The notes under the pieces are model-generated. The model was not told the DNA's origin, ran no database searches, and worked only from the letters and a program-made list of their open reading frames with translations. Source: Murimonas intestini (GTDB taxonomy: Bacteria > Bacillota > Clostridia > Lachnospirales > Lachnospiraceae). Taken from it: a DNA stretch of 64,000 nucleotides. Shown here piece after piece: positions 14,945 to 24,083 of this stretch. The stretch's first letter is position 1. Each line of letters starts with the position of its first letter. Made by a program: the position numbers and the translations under genes. Where the stretch lies: contig NZ_JANKBI010000015.1 of assembly GCF_024622195.1 (NCBI RefSeq), forward strand, positions 85,983-149,982, in the 5' to 3' direction.

Positions 14945-16453
14945 ATGGAAGATAAGAAAGATGATATTGTCTTATCGATACGCGGCATGAGCAAGTCCTT
15001 TGGCAGAAACAGAGTTCTGGACCGTATCAGCTTGGATGTGAAGCGCGGAACTGTTATGGGGCTTATGGGAGAAAATGGCGCCGGTAAGTCAACAATGATG
15101 AAGTGTCTTTTCGGCACATACCAGAAAGATGAGGGCAATATCTTCCTTGAAGGCAAGGAAGTAAGTTTTTCGGGACCAAAAGATGCTCTTGAAAACGGTA
15201 TTGCCATGGTTCATCAGGAACTGAACCAGTGCCTGGAAAGAAACGTGATTGATAATTTATTCCTTGGCCGCTATCCTGTCAATTCCATGGGTGTAGTCGA
15301 TGAAGGCAGGATGAAAAAGGAAGCCTCTGATCTCTTCAGAAAACTGGGCATGACAGTAAATGTCACTCAGCCGATGCGGAATATGTCTGTATCACAGAGG
15401 CAGATGTGTGAAATAGCAAAAGCGATATCCTATAACTCAAGGGTGATCGTTCTTGACGAACCGACCTCCTCTCTGACAGTGCAGGAAGTCAGCAAGCTTT
15501 TTGAAATGATGAGAATGCTGAAGGAGCAGGGAATCTCCCTGATCTATATATCTCATAAGATGGATGAAATATTTGAGATCTGTGACGAGATCTCAGTGCT
15601 TCGTGACGGAAACCTGGTTATGACAAAGAAGACTGAGGATACTGATATGAATGAGCTGATCGCAGCCATGGTCGGCCGTTCACTTGATAATCGTTTCCCG
15701 CCGGTGGACAATACACCGAAGGATGTGATTTTTTCTGTTCAGAATCTCTCTACAAAGTTCGAACCCCATCTGCAGGATATTTCATTTGATGTGAGAGAAG
15801 GGGAGATATTCGGACTGTACGGGCTTGTGGGTGCAGGGCGTACAGAGCTTCTGGAAACGATTTTCGGCGTCCGTACAAGAGCAGCAGGACGTGTTTACTT
15901 TAATAAAAAACTTATGAACTTCAGCAGTGCAAAAGAAGCCATGGACCATGGGTTTGCCATGATTACTGAGGAACGAAAGGCCAACGGGCTTTTTTTGAAG
16001 GGCGATCTTATTTTCAATACCACGATTGCAAATCTGGAACAGTATAAGTCGGGATTTGCACTTTCCGATTCCAAGATGGTAAAAGCTACTTCAAAAGAGA
16101 TAAAAATCATGCATACGAAGTGCATGGGACCTGAAGACATGATTTCAAGCCTCTCCGGCGGCAATCAGCAGAAAGTCATTTTTGGAAAGTGGCTGGAGCG
16201 CGGGCCGCAGGTATTTATGATGGATGAACCTACGAGAGGAATTGATGTTGGAGCGAAATATGAGATATATGAGTTGATTATCAATATGGCGAAGCAGGGA
16301 AAGACGGTTATTGTTGTTTCATCTGAAATGCCCGAGATCCTGGGTATTACGAACCGTATTGGTGTTATGTCAAATGGACGCCTTTCTGGAATTGTCAATA
16401 CAAATGAGACAAATCAGGAGGAGCTTTTAAGGCTCAGTGCAAAATACCTATAA
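14945..16453 (+). CDS. mglA: Galactose/methylgalactoside importer ATP-binding protein
   Basis: 502 residues with two ABC domains, the layout of CUT2-type sugar importers (MglA/RbsA). Domain 1 has Walker A GENGAGKST (about residues 42-50), signature-like SVSQRQ and Walker B VIVLDEPTSS (D171-E172). Domain 2 has the degenerate Walker A GLVGAGRTE typical of this family, signature LSGGNQQ (about 403-409) and FMMDEPTRGID. It lies in the cytoplasm and energises MglC. The gene is 152 bases after mglB and 12 before mglC, in one operon. Confidence 0.92.
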   Translation: MEDKKDDIVLSIRGMSKSFGRNRVLDRISLDVKRGTVMGLMGENGAGKSTMMKCLFGTYQKDEGNIFLEGKEVSFSGPKDALENGIAMVHQELNQCLERNVIDNLFLGRYPVNSMGVVDEGRMKKEASDLFRKLGMTVNVTQPMRNMSVSQRQMCEIAKAISYNSRVIVLDEPTSSLTVQEVSKLFEMMRMLKEQGISLIYISHKMDEIFEICDEISVLRDGNLVMTKKTEDTDMNELIAAMVGRSLDNRFPPVDNTPKDVIFSVQNLSTKFEPHLQDISFDVREGEIFGLYGLVGAGRTELLETIFGVRTRAAGRVYFNKKLMNFSSAKEAMDHGFAMITEERKANGLFLKGDLIFNTTIANLEQYKSGFALSDSKMVKATSKEIKIMHTKCMGPEDMISSLSGGNQQKVIFGKWLERGPQVFMMDEPTRGIDVGAKYEIYELIINMAKQGKTVIVVSSEMPEILGITNRIGVMSNGRLSGIVNTNETNQEELLRLSAKYL

Positions 16454-16465
16454 TGAGGGAGATTG

Positions 16466-18127
16466 ATGGATATGGCTAATGGAAATAGTAAGATTCTTAC
16501 GGTTGAACAGGAGAAGAAGCTGCGTCAGCCAATCGAGGATTATGTAGGTAAAATTCAGAAACAGATCGATAGCCTCAGAGTGGACGGTACAGACAAGGTT
16601 ATTTCTTTTCAGAATATTATTGACAGTATAAAAAGAGACCGTGCGCTTACAAAGGATGAAAAAGAAAAAGAGATCGCAAAATATAGAAGTGAACTGGAAA
16701 AGGCAAAATCAATTGAAGCGAAAAATAAAGATGAAGTTACAAAACTGATTGCTGATGCGGAATCCTATCTGAAGACACACTTTGACAGGGATTATTACCA
16801 GCTGGTTAAACAGAGCTGTGACCAGGAGAAAGCACAGGCAAAGGCCAGATACAGCAAAAAGACTGAAGAACTGAAAAGCGAACATCAGAAAATCGTCTCA
16901 AAACTCTCTGACCATCAGGAAGTGAAGGATGAGAATTATGTCTATAAGAACAGGCTGTTTGATGCAAAAATGCAGCTTGAGAAGGAGCTTCAGCAGATAA
17001 AAGACAGAAGGCATGCTGCTTATACATATAAATATCATCTGATAGATATGCTGCGTATGTCGAAATTCACCTTTATGGAGTCAAGAGAACAGAAATGGGA
17101 AAATTATAAATATACGTTCAACAGAAGGACCTTCCTTTTGAGGAACGGTCTGTATATTGCGATTGTCCTGATTTTTATTGTGCTGTGTATTATCACTCCT
17201 ATCATTAAAAATACACCGCTGCTTACGTATAACAATGTCCTGAATATCCTTCAGCAGGCTTCTCCGAGAATGTTCCTTGCCCTGGGCGTTGCCGGACTGA
17301 TCCTCCTTACCGGTACGGACCTCTCGATTGGCCGAATGATTGGTATGGGTATGACTACAGCGACTATTGTTATGCATCAGGGTATTAATACAGGTTCTGT
17401 CTTCGGGCATGTATTTGATTTTACAGGGATACCCATTGTTGGAAGAGTTATCCTGGCGCTGGTGATGTGTGTGCTTTTATGTACGTGCTTTACTGCAATA
17501 GCGGGATTTTTTACAGCCAAATTCAAGATGCATCCCTTTATTTCAACAATGGCAAACATGCTTGTGATCTTTGGTCTTGTAACATATGCAACAAAAGGTG
17601 TGTCCTTCGGCGCTATTGAGCTGTCCATCCCGGGCATGATCATTCCGAAAGTGAATGGATTCCCGACTATTATTCTTTGGGCACTGGCTGCAATCATTGT
17701 CATATGGTTTATCTGGAATAAAACAACCTTTGGTAAAAATCTGTATGCTGTGGGCGGAAATCCGGAAGCGGCAGCAGTTTCAGGAATTTCAGTATTCCGT
17801 GTAACAGTGGGGGCGTTTATTCTGGCAGGTATCCTTTATGGATTTGGCTCATGGCTGGAGTGTGCAAGAATGGTTGGTTCAGGATCAGCTGCTTACGGGC
17901 AGGGCTGGGAGATGGATGCGATCGCAGCCTGCGTAGTAGGAGGAGTATCATTTACAGGCGGTATTGGTAAGATTTCCGGAGTAGTTGTCGGTGTAATGAT
18001 TTTTACCGCACTTACTTATTCTCTTACGATCCTTGGCATTGACACAAACCTTCAGTTTGTTTTTGAAGGTATCATCATTCTGGCAGCAGTCACACTTGAC
18101 TGTCTGAAATATGTTCAGAAGAAGTAA
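16466..18127 (+). CDS. mglC: Galactose importer permease with long coiled-coil N-terminus
   Basis: About 553 residues, against roughly 330-350 for usual MglC. I start at ATG 16466 behind GAGGGAG. Residues 1-225 are hydrophilic, rich in Lys/Glu/Gln and predicted coiled coil (LRQPIEDYVGKIQKQIDSL.., DKEKEIAKYRSELEKAKS.., LEKELQQIKDRRHAAY). From about residue 228 a standard BPD_transp_2 permease follows, with about ten membrane segments. It includes LGVAGLILLTGTDLSIG near the first third and the conserved loop KTTFGKNLYAVGGNPEAAAVSGI, which contacts the ATPase. The extra domain is in phase without frameshift, so it belongs to the protein. Confidence 0.88.
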   Translation: MDMANGNSKILTVEQEKKLRQPIEDYVGKIQKQIDSLRVDGTDKVISFQNIIDSIKRDRALTKDEKEKEIAKYRSELEKAKSIEAKNKDEVTKLIADAESYLKTHFDRDYYQLVKQSCDQEKAQAKARYSKKTEELKSEHQKIVSKLSDHQEVKDENYVYKNRLFDAKMQLEKELQQIKDRRHAAYTYKYHLIDMLRMSKFTFMESREQKWENYKYTFNRRTFLLRNGLYIAIVLIFIVLCIITPIIKNTPLLTYNNVLNILQQASPRMFLALGVAGLILLTGTDLSIGRMIGMGMTTATIVMHQGINTGSVFGHVFDFTGIPIVGRVILALVMCVLLCTCFTAIAGFFTAKFKMHPFISTMANMLVIFGLVTYATKGVSFGAIELSIPGMIIPKVNGFPTIILWALAAIIVIWFIWNKTTFGKNLYAVGGNPEAAAVSGISVFRVTVGAFILAGILYGFGSWLECARMVGSGSAAYGQGWEMDAIAACVVGGVSFTGGIGKISGVVVGVMIFTALTYSLTILGIDTNLQFVFEGIIILAAVTLDCLKYVQKK

Positions 18128-18161
18128 TATATATTGTAATTATTAAAATATTCAGTTGCTG

Positions 18162-18195
18162 CTAAAAGAGCCAGACTTAGTTTTGGCTCTTTTAG
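18162..18195 (+). terminator. Terminator of the mgl operon
   Basis: A 12-bp stem CTAAAAGAGCCA/TGGCTCTTTTAG with a 10-base loop and a T-rich 3' arm, located between mglC and the response regulator gene. Confidence 0.85.
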
Positions 18196-18317
18196 TATTA
18201 CTATTCATACGTCAATGTCCCGCGTTTGCCCGGCTCAGCGTTTACATTTACATTCGCGTATGCATTTGTTATAATAACGTAAACTGTAACGAAAAATACA
18301 CACATGGAGAAAAAGGC

Positions 18318-19928
18318 ATGGATACATATACAGTTCTTTTAGTGGATGATGAAGAAGAAGTAATACAGGTCATAATGAGAAAGATCAATTGGGAGGGGCT
18401 GGGATTTTCTGTAATAGGATATGCCAATAATGGTGTCAAGGCTCTCGAGATGGTGGAGGAATTTCAGCCGGATGTTGTTATGACTGATATCAAAATGCCT
18501 TACATGGATGGTATGGAACTGGCGAATCATATTAAGGCGGAATATCCTACGACCAAGATATTGTTCTTTACAGGGTTTGATGAATTTGATTATGCGAAGG
18601 AGGCTATTCATCTGGAAGCGGAAGAATATATTCTGAAGCCGGTCAATTCTGTAGAGCTTATTAATGTGTTTACTCAGCTGAAGATAAAGCTGGACCAGGA
18701 AATAAGCGAAAAGCGGAGCGTGGAGACATTACAGAAATACTATATGGAGTCGCTGCCCCTTCTGCAGGCTAACTTTTATTCCTCTTTGATTGAAGGCAGG
18801 ATCCATGAAGAGGAGATTCCAAAGTATCTCTCTGATTATCAAATATCTTTTTCGGGGCCGTTTTTCTGCTGTGTTGTCATTCATACATCGTCCAGCAGGG
18901 TGCCTGAGGGCGCGAATCCTCTGCTTTTGTCCACCTTTGTACAGAAACAGGCGGAAGAGCGGCTGGGAGAAAAGTGGGAGGCGAAAAGCTTAACATATCT
19001 GGGGAACACTGTTTTGATCACACAGCTGAAAAGTGAAAATGAGGTCCCGGAACTGACAGATGAATGCGACAGATTCTGCAGATATGCCCACAGGATCATG
19101 GGAGCTGTTGTTTCAGTAGGGATAGGACAGGTCTGCAGGAGTATTCTGGAATTGCCCCAGTCCTACAGCAGCGCAAGGGAAGCTGTATCTTACAGGGCCA
19201 TCTACGGAGCTTTCAGGGCAATCAATATTAAAGAGATCGCTCCCCAGGAGATGAGTAAATCGGGCGAAGGAAATGATATGGAATTGGCGAATCTGTTTAA
19301 AATGATCCGTTTAAATCCTGCGGAAGATGTTGTGGAAGCAGTCGATAAATATCTGGACCATATATCTTTTCCGGATAAATCCCTGCAGCAGCATCATATT
19401 GATATTATGGAGCTGGTGGGGGCGTTATACAGGTTTGCAATGAATAATGATATTGTCATCAAAGATTTTACAGGAGATGTGAGGAAACTGTACAGCAGCC
19501 TTCTTGATAAGGAGCCTGATGCGCTGAAGAAATGGCTAATCGATATCAGTCTTTTTTTTCGTGAAAAATTGATCAGCGCCAGGAGCATGTCGACGAAATC
19601 CTTCGTATTCAGGGCAAAAGAATATGTGCATAATAATTATCAGGATGAGGAACTTTCACTTGACAGTATCTGTGAAGTTCTGGGCGTATCGAATTCTTAT
19701 TTTTCCACCATTTTTAAGAAAGAAACAGGGAATTCGTTTATCGGGTATTTAACGGATTACCGTATGGATCAGGCATCCCGCCAGCTGATCGAGACAAATG
19801 AAAAAAGCTATATTATAGCAAAGAATGTGGGATACAATGATCCGAACTATTTCAGCTATGTGTTTAAGAGACGGTTTGGCGTTTCACCTTCAAAATACAG
19901 AACGGAGCATACAGAAGTTGAAAAATAA
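18318..19928 (+). CDS. YesN-type response regulator with AraC DNA-binding domain
   Basis: 536 residues from ATG 18318; the open frame begins further upstream inside the terminator region and is rejected. Residues 1-125 are a receiver domain (LLVDDEEE, phosphoacceptor D57 in VVMTDIKMPYMDG, K108-region EYILKPVNS). A long helical linker of about 300 residues follows. The C-terminal 100 residues hold two helix-turn-helix motifs of AraC type (LSLDSICEVLGVSNSYFSTIFKKETG and YIIAKNVGYNDPNYFSYVFKRRFGVSPSKYR). The gene overlaps that of the partner kinase. By position it should control the mgl operon in response to sugar. Confidence 0.9.
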   Translation: MDTYTVLLVDDEEEVIQVIMRKINWEGLGFSVIGYANNGVKALEMVEEFQPDVVMTDIKMPYMDGMELANHIKAEYPTTKILFFTGFDEFDYAKEAIHLEAEEYILKPVNSVELINVFTQLKIKLDQEISEKRSVETLQKYYMESLPLLQANFYSSLIEGRIHEEEIPKYLSDYQISFSGPFFCCVVIHTSSSRVPEGANPLLLSTFVQKQAEERLGEKWEAKSLTYLGNTVLITQLKSENEVPELTDECDRFCRYAHRIMGAVVSVGIGQVCRSILELPQSYSSAREAVSYRAIYGAFRAINIKEIAPQEMSKSGEGNDMELANLFKMIRLNPAEDVVEAVDKYLDHISFPDKSLQQHHIDIMELVGALYRFAMNNDIVIKDFTGDVRKLYSSLLDKEPDALKKWLIDISLFFREKLISARSMSTKSFVFRAKEYVHNNYQDEELSLDSICEVLGVSNSYFSTIFKKETGNSFIGYLTDYRMDQASRQLIETNEKSYIIAKNVGYNDPNYFSYVFKRRFGVSPSKYRTEHTEVEK

Positions 19929-21765
19929 GTACTTCAGCCGGCTGAAGAGATTAAAGCCGAGAGGGATACAGTCTACCATTATGTTTGCATTTTCCGTGAT
20001 ATCTATCTCCATTATATTACTTCTGGGCAGCGTGCTGTATTTCAGGTTTTCTGCCATATCAAGACAGGAGATAATACAGAGTACGCAGAAGCTGATGGAA
20101 CAGGCAGGAGAGAGTCTGGAAAATTATCTGGTCAGTATGCGGCAGATATCGGATGCTGTATATTACAATGTAATAAAAGAAAATGATCTGTCCAGCCAGG
20201 ATCAGAATATCCAGAGAGGGATGAACCTGCTGTATGAAGCAAACCGGGATAATCTGCGCAGCATTGCCATTTATAATAATTACGGAAGCCTGATGGCGGC
20301 AGAACCGGTGGCGTCCCAGAAGGAGGATCCTAATGTCACAAGGCAGGACTGGTATAAGCAGGCCATGGATGAGATGGAGAATATGCATTTTTCCACGCCC
20401 CATATCCAGAATCTGTTTAATGATTCCACACAGCGCTATTACTGGGTGATTTCACTGAGCCGTGTTGTGGAGCTGACTGACAATGGCGATACGCATCTGG
20501 GCGTACTTCTCGTAGATATGGATTATACAAGCATCTCGCGGATGATGAAACAGATCAATGCCTTAAATAACGGACAGTATTATTATCTGTGTGACAGCAA
20601 CGGGGAAATCATCTATCACAGGCAGCAGATACAGATCAGCAAAGGGATCTGCAATGAAAACAGCGGGATAGCAGCAAATTATAAGGATGGTATTTATGAT
20701 GAGACCTTTGAAGGGGAACAGAGGAAGGTTATCGTGGATACGATCAGTTATACCGGCTGGAAGCTGGTTGGAGTGATCCCCTATTCTGCATTTACCCATG
20801 GAATGATCAATATCAGGTATTCTATTGTGGCGCTTGTGCTTCTGATGGTGTTGATGCTTGTCGTCATTAACCGTATAGTTTCAGTCAGGGTCTCCAGCCC
20901 TATTATGAAGCTGAATAATTCGGTTATGAAATATGAGGCCGGGGAAAAGCCGGAGATATATATCGGCGGGACGCTGGAAATCAGGCACCTTGCCCATTCT
21001 ATACAAAGCTCCTATGAACAGATAGACACGCTTATGAGAAAAATCGTTCTGGAGCAGAATGAAAGAAGAAAAAGTGAGCTTGATGCCCTGCAAAGCCAGA
21101 TCAATCCGCATTTTTTGTATAATACGCTGGAATCTATCACATGGATGGTTGAGGGGGAGAGAAATGATGAGGCTTCATTCATGATCTCACAGCTGGCGAA
21201 GCTATTCAGGATCAGCCTTTCAAAGGGGCGCACTATAATCAGCGTTAAGGATGAGCTGCAGCACGCACAGAGCTATATGAATATCCAGAAGATCAGGTAT
21301 AAGAATACATTTTCAGTTGAGTATGATGTGGACCAGTGTGTGTACTCATACTGTACGGTGAAGCTGATCCTGCAGCCAATCCTGGAAAATGCCATAAATT
21401 ATGGAGTCAGCAGCATGGATGACTGCGGAGAGATAAAGGTTACAGGAAGGCTGAAGGCTGATAATATTATCCTTTCAGTGACGGATAATGGAATAGGGAT
21501 GTCTGAAGAAGAGGTGAGCCTTATACTGACAGACAGCAGCAGAGTCCAGAAACATGGGTCAGGAGTCGGCCTTATTAATGTGAATAACCGCATTCAGATA
21601 CTTTTTGGGAAAGAGTACGGCTTAATTATTGAAAGTGAGCCGGATAAGGGTACCTCTGTCTCAATCTGTATTCCGGCAGTTCCGTATAATGAGGAAAACA
21701 GAAAGATTCTTGAGAAGGGACATATATTCAGCAAGGAAGAGATGATTGACAAGAAGCAGCTGTAA
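19918..21765 (+). CDS. YesM-type sensor histidine kinase
   Basis: 615 residues from TTG 19918, overlapping the regulator's stop by 11 bases, with GGAG at 19903-19906. Membrane segment 1 (MFAFSVISISIILLLGSVLYF) and segment 2 (IVALVLLMVLMLVVI) flank an extracellular Cache-like sensor of about 265 residues. A HAMP region, the His_kinase box QINPHFLYNTLE (H398) and an HATPase domain (N-box ILENAINYG, DNGIGMS, GVGLINVNNR) follow. It autophosphorylates on H398 and passes the phosphate to the YesN-type partner. The two sugar-binding proteins encoded next probably feed its sensor domain. Confidence 0.9.
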   Translation: MKNKYFSRLKRLKPRGIQSTIMFAFSVISISIILLLGSVLYFRFSAISRQEIIQSTQKLMEQAGESLENYLVSMRQISDAVYYNVIKENDLSSQDQNIQRGMNLLYEANRDNLRSIAIYNNYGSLMAAEPVASQKEDPNVTRQDWYKQAMDEMENMHFSTPHIQNLFNDSTQRYYWVISLSRVVELTDNGDTHLGVLLVDMDYTSISRMMKQINALNNGQYYYLCDSNGEIIYHRQQIQISKGICNENSGIAANYKDGIYDETFEGEQRKVIVDTISYTGWKLVGVIPYSAFTHGMINIRYSIVALVLLMVLMLVVINRIVSVRVSSPIMKLNNSVMKYEAGEKPEIYIGGTLEIRHLAHSIQSSYEQIDTLMRKIVLEQNERRKSELDALQSQINPHFLYNTLESITWMVEGERNDEASFMISQLAKLFRISLSKGRTIISVKDELQHAQSYMNIQKIRYKNTFSVEYDVDQCVYSYCTVKLILQPILENAINYGVSSMDDCGEIKVTGRLKADNIILSVTDNGIGMSEEEVSLILTDSSRVQKHGSGVGLINVNNRIQILFGKEYGLIIESEPDKGTSVSICIPAVPYNEENRKILEKGHIFSKEEMIDKKQL

Positions 21766-21809
21766 TTGCGGTTGTGCTGGATAATTACGGGGGTTCAGGG
21801 TAAATAGAG

Positions 21810-22784
21810 ATGAAGAAGAACAGAAAATTGTTTATTCTGCTGGAAGCATTTTTGGCGGTGCTGGTAATTGCTGCGGTTTTAATTATGCTCTGGGGGAAGA
21901 ACGGGAAAGACCGTTATAAAGTTTCGGTGATTATTCAGAATTCTGATGACAATCAGTGGGCTGCGTTCAAATACGGGCTCAGAATGGCTGCAGAAGATAA
22001 GGGAATAGAAATGTTTGTCGTCAGTACAGGAGGTGCGCTGACTGTTGAGGAAGAGAAGAGTGCCATAGAGTGGGAAATCGACAATGGGGCTGACGCTGTC
22101 ATCGTACAGCCGGTGCCGTCTCCTGATGCAGAGGAAATGCTGAAAAAAATAGAGAATAAGGTTCCTGTTATGCTGGTGGGATATACGGCATCCGGAAATA
22201 AGGACGCCTCAAGGCTGCCTGCCACAGGGCCGGATAATTATGCCATGGGAGCAGCTTTGGCGGAGGAACTGCTGAAAGATTACAATGGAAACATTAAGGG
22301 AAAGACCCTGGGTATCCTGACGGAGACAACTGATTCCCCGGCAGCAGTAAGCAGGGAGAAGGGATTTACAGATACCCTGAAAGATACAGGAGTTGAAATC
22401 AGCTGGTCTGTTTCCGGTGTCTTTGATGGAAACGAAGAGGACTCTCCCGGGAATCAGCCGAAGGTAGATTTTGTGATCGCCCTCGATGATAACAGCCTGA
22501 CAACAGCCGGAAGTTACTCGGCGGCTAATAATCTGCATGGAGCCCTGGTGTATGGAATTGGAAATTCTACGGAGGCAGTCTACTATCTGGATATGGGATT
22601 TGCAGAATGCCTGGTGGTGCCTGATGAATTTAATGTGGGCTATCAAAGCCTGACAGAAATATGGGAAAAACTGGGGCATTATTTCAGCAGTCTGCAGGAT
22701 ATAACAGTTTCCCATACAGTTCTCCGCAGAGACACCCTGTTTTTAAAAGAAAACCAGGAGATACTTTTTACAATGAGTCAGTAA
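21810..22784 (+). CDS. Membrane-anchored periplasmic-binding-protein-like sugar sensor
   Basis: 324 residues. A single N-terminal membrane segment (LFILLEAFLAVLVIAAVLIMLW) without a clear cleavage site or lipobox suggests a permanent anchor. The rest is a Peripla_BP_4 fold (VSVIIQNSDDNQWAAFKYGLRMAAEDKGIE, DGADAVIVQPVP-type strand, GYGIGN-like hinge). It lies in the kinase operon rather than beside transporter genes, so I infer a sensory rather than transport role, analogous to XylFII, which presents xylose to LytS in clostridia. The ligand is unknown. Confidence 0.78.
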   Translation: MKKNRKLFILLEAFLAVLVIAAVLIMLWGKNGKDRYKVSVIIQNSDDNQWAAFKYGLRMAAEDKGIEMFVVSTGGALTVEEEKSAIEWEIDNGADAVIVQPVPSPDAEEMLKKIENKVPVMLVGYTASGNKDASRLPATGPDNYAMGAALAEELLKDYNGNIKGKTLGILTETTDSPAAVSREKGFTDTLKDTGVEISWSVSGVFDGNEEDSPGNQPKVDFVIALDDNSLTTAGSYSAANNLHGALVYGIGNSTEAVYYLDMGFAECLVVPDEFNVGYQSLTEIWEKLGHYFSSLQDITVSHTVLRRDTLFLKENQEILFTMSQ

Positions 22785-22820
22785 CGAATTTGCTTTTGAT
22801 AAGAAACCCGGAGGAATATT

Positions 22821-23861
22821 ATGAAAATGAAAAAAATCCTGGCGGCAGGGGTTTTGTGCTGCATGGGCGTGAATCTCTTATGTGCCTGCGGAAAACAGCA
22901 GATGTCCGCGTCAGACAAGGTTCATGTGGGGGTGGCGTGCTATAACCAGAATGATACATTCATCAGCGAATTGATTACAAGCTTCAGAGAACAGCTAAAC
23001 GGTTATGAAAGAGAAGACCTGGAGACGAGAGTGCTCATCAGGGACGCGGCCGGTTCACAGCGCACTCAGAATGATCAGGTGGAAGAACTGATCAATGCGG
23101 GCTGCAATGTCCTCTGCGTGAATCTTGTAGACAGGACAAATACTTCGGAGATCATCGACCTTGCAAGGGAAAATGATATTCCCATTATATTCTTTAACAG
23201 GGAGCCTGTCGCAGAGGACTTAAGACAGTGGGATAAATTTTATTATGTGGGGGCTTATACAAAACAGCCGGGTGTGATGCAGGGGGAGATGGCTGCAGAC
23301 CTGATACGGGAGAACAGCCAGATAGACCGCAACAAGGACGGAAAGATACAATACGTGGTACTGGAAGGAGAACCAGGCCATCAGGACGCCATAGTACGTA
23401 CAGAAAGTGCGGTTGATACTCTGAAAAATAATGGCATAGAACTTGAAAAACTGAGTTATGGGATTGCAAACTGGAACCGGGCTCAGGCGCAGAACAGGAT
23501 GGAGCAGATGATCGGCCAGTATAAGAATAAAATTGAACTTGTCCTGGCAAATAACGATGATATGGCTCTGGGTGCAATTGATGCCTATAAGAAGCTGGGG
23601 TATACGGAGGCAAATTTCCCTGTTTTTTTCGGGATCGACGGCACAGACGTGGGACTGAAGGCTGTCATGGACTCGGAACTGGCCGGAACTGTCTATAATG
23701 ACAAGGAAGGACAAGCGGGGGCTATGGCAAAGCTGGCGGTTGCCCTTGTTTCCGGTGAGGGAATGGAAGATATCGAGTTCGAAGATGATAAATATATTTA
23801 CATGTCTTATTTTAAAATTACGAGTGATAATGTAAGCAGCTATGTTAATGAAGAAAAATAA
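22821..23861 (+). CDS. Galactose-binding-type lipoprotein (MglB-like), sensor-associated
   Basis: 346 residues with a lipoprotein signal (KKILAAGVLCCMGVNLLCACGK; the lipidated Cys is probably the last one) and a clear GGAGG. The body is MglB-like: calcium loop QIDRNKDGKIQYVVLEGE, hinge region VLANNDDMALGAIDAYKK and GIDGTDVGLKAV. Unlike the upstream mglB product it has the expected lipobox and normal length. Being last in the YesMN operon, it may bind the same sugar for sensing, or supply the Mgl permease as an alternative binding protein. Sequence alone cannot separate the two. Confidence 0.82.
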   Translation: MKMKKILAAGVLCCMGVNLLCACGKQQMSASDKVHVGVACYNQNDTFISELITSFREQLNGYEREDLETRVLIRDAAGSQRTQNDQVEELINAGCNVLCVNLVDRTNTSEIIDLARENDIPIIFFNREPVAEDLRQWDKFYYVGAYTKQPGVMQGEMAADLIRENSQIDRNKDGKIQYVVLEGEPGHQDAIVRTESAVDTLKNNGIELEKLSYGIANWNRAQAQNRMEQMIGQYKNKIELVLANNDDMALGAIDAYKKLGYTEANFPVFFGIDGTDVGLKAVMDSELAGTVYNDKEGQAGAMAKLAVALVSGEGMEDIEFEDDKYIYMSYFKITSDNVSSYVNEEK

Positions 23862-23923
23862 TTGTGTTTTTGACAAATTTTACCAATAGAAATATACATT
23901 TATGAGTGATAATATTAAGAAGG

Positions 23924-23977
23924 GTGTAGTAATACACTTTTTTCTCACTGGGGGCCGGATCCGCACATCCGGTCCCC
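23924..23977 (+). terminator. Terminator pair after the sugar-sensing operon
   Basis: Hairpin GTGTA/TACAC with GTAA loop (23924-23937) and six T, followed by a second GC-rich hairpin GGGG-CCGGAT/ATCCGG-T-CCCC (23951-23977) with a pyrimidine-rich tail. Confidence 0.8.
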
Positions 23978-24083
23978 TCTCTCTGTATATGGAGATAAAA
24001 TCTAAAAAAGTAAAGAAAATGGGCATGGCCTCATATGCTGTACATAAGGATAAGGTTGTTTCAGGCATGAGGTGAAAGTGCAT

